Source: Geomicrobium halophilum (GTDB lineage: Bacteria > Bacillota > Bacilli > Bacillales > Marinococcaceae). From it: 64,000 nucleotides of DNA. Each line of letters opens with the position of its first letter. The first letter of the stretch is position 1. The position numbers and the translations under genes are program-made. The notes under the pieces are model-generated. The model was not told the origin of the DNA. It worked only from the letters and a program-made list of their open reading frames with translations, and made no database searches. Positions 17,974 through 25,825 of the stretch are shown here, piece by piece. The DNA lies in assembly GCF_014207655.1 (NCBI RefSeq), contig NZ_JACHHJ010000006.1:1-64000 (forward strand), in the 5' to 3' direction.

Positions 17974-18647
17974 GGTTGAACACACCTCCTGTCATTCTGT
18001 ATGGTTTCAAATGCACGCAATGTATTGAGTTTATGTTGACGAGCAAATGCTTCGATCTCAAGAGATGACTTGTTTTCCACCAGCATTTTCAGCAGCTCTT
18101 CATGTTCAGTGACTGATTGCGGAGCTCTCGCTGGGAAAAAACTTATGCCTCCATTACGAACACTGTCCAGTCGTTCCCATACTTTCGTAATATCCTGAAC
18201 GAGCAGTTGGTTTGGGCAACGACTGTAAATAGCCATGTGAAAGGTTTTGTTCAGTTCCCCAAAATCTTGCAGCTCATAGGACTGTACGATTTCTTTCATT
18301 TTTTGGTTAATCGTATAAAGTTCTTCAATGTCATCTTTACGTAGGTAGGGGGCACTGTTTGCAGTAGCGTACCCTTCAAGAATGGCCAGCAGCTCAAGCG
18401 ACTCTTTGTAAACGTTGTCATTAATGGAACGGACAACAGCACCGATATTTTGCTGATGTTCAATGAGTTGGTCTGACTCGAGTTGGCGTAAGGCTTCTCG
18501 TACAGGAATGTGACTTGAGCCAACCTCCCTTGCGATTTGATCAATGATAATACGCTGCCCCTGCGTGTAAATGCCGTCTAAAATGCGAGTGCGGATAACT
18601 TCATAGGCGTATTGGGTCTTATTGACCTTATTTTCATTTGTGTCCAT
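17970..18647 (-). CDS. GntR-family (FCD type) transcriptional regulator of hpaG1-hpaG2-hpaF
   Basis: A 225-residue FadR-type GntR regulator. The winged helix-turn-helix spans about 12-75 (YAYEVIRTRILDGIYTQGQ, EVGSSHIPVREALRQLESDQLI) and an all-helical FCD ligand domain spans about 85-215, with the metal-binding histidine pattern typical of the group (FHMAIYS, HEELL). It is the first gene of the operon and overlaps hpaG1 by 4 bases, so it most likely controls its own operon in response to a pathway intermediate. No ribosome binding site precedes the ATG at 18647, and the best promoter places its start site at that ATG, which suggests leaderless translation. No in-frame alternative start exists before the DNA-binding domain. 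Confidence 0.88.
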   Translation of the reverse strand: MDTNENKVNKTQYAYEVIRTRILDGIYTQGQRIIIDQIAREVGSSHIPVREALRQLESDQLIEHQQNIGAVVRSINDNVYKESLELLAILEGYATANSAPYLRKDDIEELYTINQKMKEIVQSYELQDFGELNKTFHMAIYSRCPNQLLVQDITKVWERLDSVRNGGISFFPARAPQSVTEHEELLKMLVENKSSLEIEAFARQHKLNTLRAFETIQNDRRCVQP

Positions 18648-18653
18648 GTTTCT

Positions 18654-18682
18654 AATATATATGGTTTCATATATGATTTCAA
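18654..18682 (-). promoter_or_regulatory. Promoter of the GntR-hpaG operon
   Basis: On the minus strand TTGAAA (18682-18677) and TATATT (18659-18654) are separated by 17 bases. The last base of the -10 box is 6 bases before the A of the GntR ATG at 18647, so transcription should begin at or next to the start codon. Confidence 0.6.
18657..18674. promoter_or_regulatory. Inverted-repeat operator, probably for the GntR regulator
   Basis: ATATATG-GTTT-CATATAT is a perfect 7-4-7 inverted repeat that fills the spacer and -10 region of the GntR promoter. A near-identical 7-4-7 repeat lies before dctP at 57467-57484. The binding protein is inferred, not shown. Confidence 0.6.
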
Positions 18683-18690
18683 TGATTTAA

Positions 18691-18704
18691 TGCAAACGAT
18701 TTCA
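18691..18704. promoter_or_regulatory. cre site (CcpA operator) of the GntR-hpaG operon
   Basis: TGCAAACGATTTCA matches the cre consensus TGNAANCGNWWNCA at all fixed positions. It lies 8 bases upstream of the -35 box of the GntR promoter. Confidence 0.7.
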
Positions 18705-19009
18705 AAGATAAAAAGACGAGTGCAACGTTTCAAGAGTACTTTCCCGTCCATGAAAAGTCCTTGGGCGAATGATCGGGCGCGTAAGACACGGGATCGGTAT
18801 TCAGCGCTTGAGGAACTTTTTTCGGCACAGCGCAGCATTCATTAGCTGAACGAAGAAAGAACTTTCGGACCGGTGCACTAGAAAACGTAGCTTCGTGCAT
18901 CCTGTTTGTCACCACGAAAGCATCCATTTCTCACGAAGGAAAAGTGGGTTTCTTTCTCGGGGAATGGTTTCACACGTGAGCACCTTTGTCCCGGGTGTTT
19001 GAACAACCT
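18705..19009. other. Intergenic region with no recognisable gene
   Basis: About 300 bases between the GntR promoter and the 3' end of a leftward LysR gene. Short frames exist on both strands, but none has a ribosome binding site or a recognisable family. Base composition is more GC-rich than the flanking promoters. It may be remnant DNA. Confidence 0.4.
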
Positions 19010-19897
19010 CTAATAAAGTTCCTCCATATTGGCAATCACTTCACGTGCAGGTTTTGATAGGTAACGATCTTTGGCCCATAGGAGGGCAGCTTCTGCTTGA
19101 GCGTGAAAATCTTTTAGCTCGAAAACTTTCAAGTTCTTATGGGAAAAAGCTTCAAGCGTTGATCGAGGTACGATGGTTCCGCCAGCGCCTGCTGCAGTGA
19201 GCGATAAAAGCATCGCGGCATCCGGACACTCCACCACAACATTTGGGGTAAATCCCAGTCGTTTAAATTCATTTGTCACAATTTCAAATTGGCCCTTTCC
19301 ACTTAAGCGATGAAGTAGAAGGAGGGGAATGTTATCTAAATCTTTCATCTCAATGCTCGTTCCTTTTTGAACAAAACCTTCCCACTCATCAGAAATGACA
19401 AACATATAAGGTTCAGGAGGGAGCAGTAAGGTGGAAAAGTCTTCTTCATTGACGGGCAATCGCAGAATCGCAAGTTCAATCTCCCTTTCTTCGATTTCTT
19501 TTGTAAGGGTATACGTATCTCCTTCCCGAATCTTAAATTGTACGCCTGGAAACCGCTCGCGAATATAGGTGACCTGTTGGAGAAGATAAGCGAAGCAGGA
19601 CTTATTAGCTCCAATCTTGAGTACACCCTTCACACCACTGTTTACAGCTTTGACTTCTACAATCGTATCTTCAATCTCATTTAAAATAAAAGAAGCTTTA
19701 CGATACAGCGCCTCGCCAGATTCGGTCAATACGAGAGAACGCCCATTTCTTTCGAATAACGTAACATTGAGTTCTTCTTCCAATAGTTTGAGCTGCTGGC
19801 TTAGAGGAGGTTGTGCAATGTGTAATTTTTTAGCGGCACGGGTGATCTGACCTTCATCTGCAATGGTTTTAAAATAACGCAATCGTCTCGTTTCCAA
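19010..19897 (-). CDS. LysR-family regulator divergent from hpaE operon
   Basis: A 296-residue LysR protein, a usual length for the family. The start is taken as TTG 19897 (METRRLRYFKTIADEGQ...) because GGGAGGT lies 9 bases upstream; an upstream extension would be 32 residues of non-family sequence. The helix-turn-helix is at about 3-60 (QITRAAKKLHIAQPPLSQQLKLLEEELN), and the effector domain fills the rest. It is transcribed away from hpaE with about 170 bases between the starts, the classic LysR arrangement, so it is the likely activator of hpaE-hpaB-hpaD-hpaC-aldolase. The effector may be 4-hydroxyphenylacetate or an intermediate; this is inference. Confidence 0.88.
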   Translation of the reverse strand: METRRLRYFKTIADEGQITRAAKKLHIAQPPLSQQLKLLEEELNVTLFERNGRSLVLTESGEALYRKASFILNEIEDTIVEVKAVNSGVKGVLKIGANKSCFAYLLQQVTYIRERFPGVQFKIREGDTYTLTKEIEEREIELAILRLPVNEEDFSTLLLPPEPYMFVISDEWEGFVQKGTSIEMKDLDNIPLLLLHRLSGKGQFEIVTNEFKRLGFTPNVVVECPDAAMLLSLTAAGAGGTIVPRSTLEAFSHKNLKVFELKDFHAQAEAALLWAKDRYLSKPAREVIANMEELY

Positions 19898-19977
19898 TGT
19901 TATGAGACCTCCCATATCTTTTTCATATCGAAACACTATTTTATAGATATTTATCATATTTATTTTTCCATGATATA

Positions 19978-20007
19978 TTGAAAGCGTAAACATTACAACA
20001 GTTAAAT
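19978..20007 (+). promoter_or_regulatory. hpaE operon promoter with overlapping cre site
   Basis: TGAAAGCGTAAACA at 19979-19992 matches the cre consensus at all fixed positions. It overlaps a possible -35 TTGAAA (19978-19983) that lies 18 bases before TTAAAT (20002-20007). CcpA binding here would block transcription directly. The region also contains AT-rich inverted motifs suitable for the divergent LysR protein, but no single LysR box stands out. Confidence 0.6.
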
Positions 20008-20066
20008 GAATTCAAAAAATTATTGGAGTTGGTCGGTCAGGAAGAATCTGTTAAGGAGGAAATATC

Positions 20067-21584
20067 TTGAGCTTACAATTGAAGCATATAAGTGAAGCAG
20101 GAAAAAAAACCATTGAAGCCATTACGACGATTCAACAGTACATTAACGGGGGATTCGTTCCATCCTCGACGAATGAAACTTTTGAAAATTTGAGTCCATA
20201 TACCAATGAGCCTATCAATCAAGTAGCATCAGGTAGCTCTGATGATATTCACCAGGCGGTTCAAGCAGCTAAAAAAGCTTTCAAAGGTGAATGGGGGCAG
20301 ATGAAGTTAAAGGAGCGTTTAGGCTATATCTATAAAATTGCAGATCTTATTGATGAGCATATCGAAGAGATCGCACCGCTAGAGTCTTATGATACAGGAT
20401 TGCCGATCCAACAAACAAAAAAGATGGTAGCCCGTTCCGCTCAAAACTTCCGATTCTATGCAGAGATGGTGTCTACCCGTTTAGTTGGGGATGTGTATCC
20501 GGTAGATGATGAATTTCTCAACTATACCATTCAAAAACCCGTGGGTGTAGCTGGGTTAATCACACCGTGGAATGCACCTTTCATGTTAGAAACGTGGAAA
20601 ATTGCTCCAGCCCTCGCTACGGGAAATACGGTTGTATTAAAGCCGGCGGAGTGGTCCCCATTAACGGCGAACCGTTTAGCGGAGATCATCGATAAAGCAG
20701 ATTTGCCGGATGGTGTCTTTAACGTCGTTCACGGTTACGGGGAAACAGCCGGAGCGGCTCTTGTTTCTCATCCTGATGCACCACTTATCTCTTTTACCGG
20801 GGAAACGACAACCGGTTCAGAAATTATGAAAAATGGAGCCGACGCCTTGAAGCGTTTCTCTATGGAATTGGGTGGGAAGTCACCGATTATTGTTTTTGAT
20901 GACGCTGATATTGATCGCGCTCTGGATGCTTGTACGTGGGGAATATTCTCGTTTAATGGGGAACGTTGTACGGCAAACTCTCGACTATATGTTCAGGAAA
21001 GTATTGCTGAAGAATTTGTGAAGCGCTTACAAGAGCGTGTGGACAACATCAAGGTCGGCGACCCTATGGATGATAAAACGGAAGTGGGCCCACTCATTCA
21101 CAGGAACCATTGTGAAAACGTCCGCGGTTATTTAGAGATTGCAAAAGAAGAAGGAGCAGACATTTACAGTGGAAATATCCCATCTGATCTGAGCCGTGGC
21201 AATTACATTGCACCGACGCTTTTGCTCAACGCCAACAATGAAATGCGCTGTGTGCAAGAAGAAATCTTTGGTCCTGTCATTGCTGTGATGACCTTCGAGA
21301 GTGAAGAAGAAGTTGTAGAAAAAGCAAACGATGTACGTTATGGACTGGCGGGGTACGTCTGGACGAAAGATATTCAGCGCGGACATCGTGTCTCCCAAGC
21401 GATTGATTCCGGGATGCTCTGGGTGAATGCGCAAAATGTACGTGATTTACGTACGCCATTTGGAGGCGCAAAGCACAGTGGTATCGGCCGTGAAGGCGGT
21501 TATTATGCGTTTGAATTTTATACAGAGCAACAAGTGATTCATGTGGCCTTAGGCGATCACCATATCCCTCAATTTGGAAAATAA
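20067..21584 (+). CDS. hpaE: 5-carboxymethyl-2-hydroxymuconate-semialdehyde dehydrogenase
   Basis: A 505-residue NAD(P)-dependent aldehyde dehydrogenase. It starts with TTG at 20067, six bases after AAGGAGGA. Catalytic residues are visible: Glu267 in MELGGKSP and Cys301 in GERCTA. TPWNAPF, NTVVLKPAEWSP and GSEIMKNG show the cofactor-binding core. The ALDH family is broad; assignment to the homoprotocatechuate semialdehyde step rests on its position directly before hpaB and hpaD. It is the first gene of the rightward arm, 20 bases before hpaB, with a CcpA site at the promoter. Confidence 0.88.
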   Translation: MSLQLKHISEAGKKTIEAITTIQQYINGGFVPSSTNETFENLSPYTNEPINQVASGSSDDIHQAVQAAKKAFKGEWGQMKLKERLGYIYKIADLIDEHIEEIAPLESYDTGLPIQQTKKMVARSAQNFRFYAEMVSTRLVGDVYPVDDEFLNYTIQKPVGVAGLITPWNAPFMLETWKIAPALATGNTVVLKPAEWSPLTANRLAEIIDKADLPDGVFNVVHGYGETAGAALVSHPDAPLISFTGETTTGSEIMKNGADALKRFSMELGGKSPIIVFDDADIDRALDACTWGIFSFNGERCTANSRLYVQESIAEEFVKRLQERVDNIKVGDPMDDKTEVGPLIHRNHCENVRGYLEIAKEEGADIYSGNIPSDLSRGNYIAPTLLLNANNEMRCVQEEIFGPVIAVMTFESEEEVVEKANDVRYGLAGYVWTKDIQRGHRVSQAIDSGMLWVNAQNVRDLRTPFGGAKHSGIGREGGYYAFEFYTEQQVIHVALGDHHIPQFGK

Positions 21585-21604
21585 ATCGAAAGGATGGATT
21601 CAAA

Positions 21605-23080
21605 ATGCCAGCGAAAACGGGAGCTCAATATAGACAAGGATTAAGAGAAGCAAAGAACAACGTTTACATTCATGGCGAGCGTGTGGATGATCCAACCACC
21701 CATCCATCTTTTCAAAATGTGGTTGAATCCATGGCAGGCTTGTACGATTTGCAGCACGAAAAACCGGAGAAGATGCTTTACACATCACCAACGAGCGGAG
21801 ATAAAGTAGGCATGACCTTCCTTCGTCCAGCATCGATCGATGATCTTGTGAAAAGACGAGAGGCGATTCAGGAGTGGGCAAAAACTTCTGGCGGCATGAT
21901 GGGGCGCTCTCCGGATTATTTGAATGCTGAAGTGATGGCCATGGGCGTTGCTAATGATCTATTTGCCGAAGATGACCAAATGTTTGCAGATAATGCCCGT
22001 CATTACTACGAGTACGCTAGAGAAAACGATGTCAGCTTAACGCATACGCTCATACACCCTCAAGTCAATCGGCAAAAAGCGCAGCACGAACAAAAAGATG
22101 CAAACGTTGCCCTTCATTTAAAAGAAAAACGCTCAGATGGGATCATTGTAGATGGAGTGCGGCTGCTCGCAACACAAGGCGGAATTACGGATGAAATTCT
22201 CGTTTTCCCATCAACGGTCAAGCCGGCTGGGGAACTTGATGACCCGTATTCTCTGGCGTTCGTAGTGAAAAACAACACGCCTGGATTGAAGTTCATTAGC
22301 CGTGAATCCTTTGATTATGGTAAGTCGGAATGGGACCACCCACTAAGCAGTCGTTTTGAAGAAGGGGATGCGATCGTTTACTTTGATAACGTATTCGTAC
22401 CTTGGGATCGGGTCTTTGTTTGCGGAAACTCTTCAATCTGTAACCGTACATTCTTGGAAACGAATGCGGTCGTGCATATGTCCCACCAAGTGGTTGCGAA
22501 AAATGTTGTAAAAACAGAGTTCCTGTTAGGTACGGTCCTAAATCTTATGGATTCCATTGGCATCGATGGGTTCCAGCACGTGAAGGATAAAGGAACGGAA
22601 ATCATGCTTACATTGGAAACGATGAAATCTCATCTTTTCCGTGCCGAGCATAACGCAAAGCTGGACAAATGGGGAACGATGACACCGGATTTTGATGCAT
22701 TAAATGCAGCAAGAAACTGGTATCCGCGCGTTTATCCACGTATGGTTGAAATTCTTAGGATCCTTGGAGCTTCCGGTTTAATGGGAATTCCAACAGAGGC
22801 CGATTTCCAGCATGAAGAGCTCGGACCGATTGTTAACCGTGCACTCCAAGCGAAAAACCTGGAAGGATATGAGCGAGTACAGCTCTTCCGCTTAGCTTGG
22901 GATCTCACATTAAGCTCATTTGGAAGCCGCCAAATGCACTATGAATATTATTTCTTTGGAGATCCGATCAAGATGGGGATGAGTTATTTCGATGCGTTTG
23001 ATAAAGAACCATATAAAGCGTACGTTCAAGATTTCTTAAATCAAACCACGTCATCTAAACCAAGCTATGCCAAAGCATAA
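21605..23080 (+). CDS. hpaB: 4-hydroxyphenylacetate 3-monooxygenase, oxygenase component
   Basis: A 491-residue FADH2-dependent hydroxylase that converts 4-hydroxyphenylacetate to 3,4-dihydroxyphenylacetate. Family features include an N-terminal HpaB domain (TGAQYRQGLREAKNNVYIHGERV), VRLLATQGGITDEILVFPS, and the C-terminal helical flavin/substrate domain with HMSHQVVAKNVVKTEFLLG and SSFGSRQMHYEYYFFGDPI. Length is typical of Bacillaceae HpaB. The start has GAAAGGATGG upstream. It works with the flavin reductase HpaC, encoded two genes downstream, which supplies reduced flavin. Confidence 0.93.
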   Translation: MPAKTGAQYRQGLREAKNNVYIHGERVDDPTTHPSFQNVVESMAGLYDLQHEKPEKMLYTSPTSGDKVGMTFLRPASIDDLVKRREAIQEWAKTSGGMMGRSPDYLNAEVMAMGVANDLFAEDDQMFADNARHYYEYARENDVSLTHTLIHPQVNRQKAQHEQKDANVALHLKEKRSDGIIVDGVRLLATQGGITDEILVFPSTVKPAGELDDPYSLAFVVKNNTPGLKFISRESFDYGKSEWDHPLSSRFEEGDAIVYFDNVFVPWDRVFVCGNSSICNRTFLETNAVVHMSHQVVAKNVVKTEFLLGTVLNLMDSIGIDGFQHVKDKGTEIMLTLETMKSHLFRAEHNAKLDKWGTMTPDFDALNAARNWYPRVYPRMVEILRILGASGLMGIPTEADFQHEELGPIVNRALQAKNLEGYERVQLFRLAWDLTLSSFGSRQMHYEYYFFGDPIKMGMSYFDAFDKEPYKAYVQDFLNQTTSSKPSYAKA

Positions 23081-23094
23081 TAGGAGGGGGCTAT

Positions 23095-24075
23095 ATGAAT
23101 TTTGATATTATTCGTGCCGGGCGTGTGATTTTTCATGTTAAAGATTTAGATCGTTCAAAAGCGTTCTACGACGCGCTTGGCTTCATCGAAACAGAACGGA
23201 ATGAACACCACCTTTATTTACGGGGCCTGGAAGAGCATAATCATCATAGCATTTGTTTGAAAAAAAGTGATGACCCGGTCGTTGAAGTCATTAGCTACAA
23301 AGTAGCGGATGACCAGCATTTGGATTCCCTTGCTTCTTTTTTTGAAAGCAAGGGGCAGCCAATCACCTGGAAAGAAGCAGGGGAACAAAAAGCTCTTGGC
23401 CGGACGTTACGGACGACAGACCCCTCAGGTTTAACACTCGAATTTTATGCTGATATGGAATCCGTGGACATCATGCTTCAGCGTTATGACCTCTACAAAG
23501 GGGGGAAAGTCCAACGCATCGATCATTTTAATTGTATGATCCCGGACGTAGAATCAGCTTACAATTTTTACATTAACGAGCTTGGCTTCAGATGTTCAGA
23601 GTATACAGCAACGGAAGATGAGAAGATTTGGGCTGCTTGGCTCCATCGAAAGCCTAGTGTGCATGATGTCGCCTTTATGAATGGCCTCGGACCGCGTTTG
23701 CATCACGTAGGTTTTTGGCTCCGTGATCCGATGAGCTTGATCGATTGTTGCGATGTGTTGGCAGCATTGAATTACGGCCCCCATATCGAACGTGGGCCCG
23801 GCCGCCATGGACTATCGAATGCTTTCTTCCTGTATTTACGAGACCCGGACGGTCATCGTGTTGAACTGTACAATGGAGATTACTTGACGAGTGATCCCGA
23901 TTTCAAGCCAAAACGTTGGGATCTGGATGATCCGAAACGTGCAACATTTTGGGGACATGAAGCACCCGATAGCTGGTTCGAAGAGGCCTCTTTGTTTTTG
24001 GACCTTGATGGTTTGAAAAATGTAAATGTATCAGAGCCTCTTTTAGAGAAGAAGAAACCGACATTTGTCATCTAA
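23095..24075 (+). CDS. hpaD: 3,4-dihydroxyphenylacetate 2,3-dioxygenase (VOC extradiol type)
   Basis: A 326-residue two-domain vicinal-oxygen-chelate protein that opens the homoprotocatechuate ring. The metal ligands fall in the C-terminal domain: the His of RIDHFNC, the His of LHHVGFW and the Glu of HRVELYNGDY, forming the 2-His-1-Glu set. The N-terminal VOC repeat (VIFHVKDLDRSKAFYDALGF) is a non-catalytic copy. Gram-positive class I enzymes of this type use Fe2+ or Mn2+; which metal is used cannot be read from the sequence. It starts 15 bases after hpaB with AGGAGGGGG upstream, clearly in the same operon. Confidence 0.93.
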   Translation: MNFDIIRAGRVIFHVKDLDRSKAFYDALGFIETERNEHHLYLRGLEEHNHHSICLKKSDDPVVEVISYKVADDQHLDSLASFFESKGQPITWKEAGEQKALGRTLRTTDPSGLTLEFYADMESVDIMLQRYDLYKGGKVQRIDHFNCMIPDVESAYNFYINELGFRCSEYTATEDEKIWAAWLHRKPSVHDVAFMNGLGPRLHHVGFWLRDPMSLIDCCDVLAALNYGPHIERGPGRHGLSNAFFLYLRDPDGHRVELYNGDYLTSDPDFKPKRWDLDDPKRATFWGHEAPDSWFEEASLFLDLDGLKNVNVSEPLLEKKKPTFVI

Positions 24076-24101
24076 AATCATTCATAATGAGGTGAAAAGA
24101 T

Positions 24102-24566
24102 ATGGACGATAAAATGTTTCGAGCAGCAATGGGAAAATTTACGACAGGCGTGACCGTTATTACGACTGAAGTTGATGGCGATGTACGCGGAATGACTGCG
24201 AATGCGTTTATGTCTGTATCGATGGATCCTAAACTTATATTGATTTCAGTGGCTCATAAAGCAAGACTGAAAGAAGCCATTGAGCAATCAGGCCAGTTCG
24301 CGGTCAATGTGCTCTCGAATGAGCAAAAGGAGATGTCAATGATTTTCGCCGGACAGAAAAAGGATGCACCCGATATTGAGTTTAATTATTTTGAAGGGCT
24401 GCCGGTGATTGAAGATTCCTTGGTTTCCATTGTGTGTGATGTTCATAATAGCTATGTTGAGGGGGATCACACACTATTTGTAGGTAGAGTCAAGAATCTG
24501 GAATTACAAGACGGCGATCCACTAGCATTTCACGAGGGTTGTTATAAGCAATTACAAGAAGCTTAA
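24102..24566 (+). CDS. hpaC: Flavin reductase of 4-hydroxyphenylacetate 3-monooxygenase
   Basis: A 154-residue flavin reductase-like (FMN-binding split-barrel) protein. FTTGVTVITTEVDGDVRGMTANAFMSVSMDPKL is the family signature, and the C-terminal half has DHTLFVGRVKNLEL. It reduces FAD or FMN with NAD(P)H and passes the reduced flavin to HpaB. It lies between hpaD and the aldolase gene, 27 bases after hpaD, with GAGGTG before the start. The stop at 24564-24566 nearly abuts the next gene's ribosome binding site. Confidence 0.9.
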   Translation: MDDKMFRAAMGKFTTGVTVITTEVDGDVRGMTANAFMSVSMDPKLILISVAHKARLKEAIEQSGQFAVNVLSNEQKEMSMIFAGQKKDAPDIEFNYFEGLPVIEDSLVSIVCDVHNSYVEGDHTLFVGRVKNLELQDGDPLAFHEGCYKQLQEA

Positions 24567-24584
24567 ATGGGGGAGGAATCAGAC

Positions 24585-25487
24585 ATGCACGAAGCTATTA
24601 AATCAAGGTTAAAAGGCTCGATTGCCCCAGTAATCACGCCATTTACAAATGACCACGAACTCGATCTTAACAAACTTTCTGAACTGATTGAATTCCAGTT
24701 GGAAAATGGAAGCCACGGGATTTCTGTGACAGGAACTTCCGGGGAGCCGAGCTCACTTACAGTTACTGAACGTGAACAGGTGATGGAAACAGCAATTCAA
24801 ACGACAAATGGACGTGTGCCGGTAGCACCGGGAACAGGCTCTACAAATCATGACGAGACGATGCATTTGACAAAACGGGCACAAGAAATGGGTGCCGATG
24901 CTGCCATGGTAATCGTTCCTTATTATAATAAGCCGAACCAGCATGCGCTATATAGACATTTTAAGACCGTTGCAGATTCTGTTGACATTCCGATTATCAT
25001 TTATAACATCCCTGGCCGCACTGCACAAAATCTCCATGTCGATACGTTAGCAAGGTTAGTAGAGGATTGCCCGAACATCATCGGGGCAAAAGAATCAAAC
25101 AAAGATTTTGAGCATGTCAACCGCGTGCTTCTCAAGTGCGGAAGAGACTTTCTCCTTTTCTCAGGAATCGAGCTGCTTTGTTACCCGATGCTTGCCATTG
25201 GAGGATCTGGTTCAATCAGTGCAACCGCCAATGTGGAACCGAAAAAAGTTGCAGACCTTCATAATGCCTGGTTGGAAGGGGATGTTGCTACAGCCCAGCG
25301 ACTGCACTATGAGCTCATGCCATTAAACGATGTATTGTTTATGGATACGAACCCAGCACCGGTAAAAGCCGCACTTGGGATGATGGGTAAAATCGATCCT
25401 GCTCTTAGATTACCAATGGATCTACCATCTGAGGAACTGCAAGGTAAAATCCGTCAAACGTTGCAGGAATATTATATTGAAGTGTAG
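24585..25487 (+). CDS. DapA-family aldolase/lyase of the hpa operon
   Basis: A 300-residue class I aldolase of the dihydrodipicolinate synthase (NAL) family. Catalytic features are present: Schiff-base Lys169 in GAKES, Tyr140 in IIIYNIPGRT, Arg145 in the same motif, and the GTSGEPSSL loop. The ATG at 24585 is chosen because GGGGAGGA sits 7 bases before it; the in-frame ATG at 24567 would put that site inside the gene. Its place at the end of hpaE-B-D-C suggests it cleaves 2,4-dihydroxyhept-2-ene-1,7-dioate to pyruvate and succinate semialdehyde, the step done by HpaI in enteric bacteria. NPAPVKAALGMMG and Arg145 keep it close to true DapA, so lysine biosynthesis or another oxo-acid lyase cannot be excluded. 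Confidence 0.82.
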   Translation: MHEAIKSRLKGSIAPVITPFTNDHELDLNKLSELIEFQLENGSHGISVTGTSGEPSSLTVTEREQVMETAIQTTNGRVPVAPGTGSTNHDETMHLTKRAQEMGADAAMVIVPYYNKPNQHALYRHFKTVADSVDIPIIIYNIPGRTAQNLHVDTLARLVEDCPNIIGAKESNKDFEHVNRVLLKCGRDFLLFSGIELLCYPMLAIGGSGSISATANVEPKKVADLHNAWLEGDVATAQRLHYELMPLNDVLFMDTNPAPVKAALGMMGKIDPALRLPMDLPSEELQGKIRQTLQEYYIEV

Positions 25488-25578
25488 TCTCGTAGCTGCT
25501 GAAAAGAAACTTTCTTTTTAAGAGTGTGTAAGAGGACAGAAAGACCCGAGTAGGTGTAGGCCGAAAAGGTAAGATGTA

Positions 25579-25741
25579 GCAGTGAAAATGATGCTTGATC
25601 ATCTCGGAGAAGAAAAGCTTGACACGAAAATGCTCGATGCGACCTGAAAAAGGAATAGAGCGTGTAATTACGCCTGATATCGGTGGAAAAGCAGTAACAG
25701 AAGAAGTCATTCCGGGAAATATTCGTGAACTTTTAAAATAG
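25579..25741 (+). pseudogene. Relic C-terminus of an isopropylmalate/tartrate/isocitrate dehydrogenase-type gene
   Basis: Frame 1 encodes MMLDHLGEEKL from 25588, and frame 2 encodes KGIERVITPDIGGKAVTEEV from about 25649 to the stop at 25739-25741. Joined, these match the end of beta-decarboxylating dehydrogenases (AMMLDHLGE...AIERVITPDIGGKATTEEV). At least one frameshift separates the pieces, and no upstream catalytic part is present. The rest of the 25488-25825 gap holds only this relic and a terminator. Confidence 0.65.
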
Positions 25742-25778
25742 GAAGTTAGCTCCTAAGGGAACTCATCATATTCATCAC

Positions 25779-25814
25779 AAAAAAAGGCAGCCCCATTTCC
25801 GGAGCTGCCTTTTT
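25779..25814. terminator. Bidirectional terminator between the hpa operon and the DASS gene
   Basis: GGCAGC pairs with GCTGCC around a short loop; a run of A precedes the stem and a run of T follows it, so it can act on both strands. It lies between convergent transcripts. Confidence 0.85.
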
Positions 25815-25825
25815 GCATCAATGAA

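Noticed and set aside
18612-18845. 77-residue plus-strand frame upstream of the GntR gene
   Set aside because: It runs through the GntR promoter, operator and cre and has no protein features.
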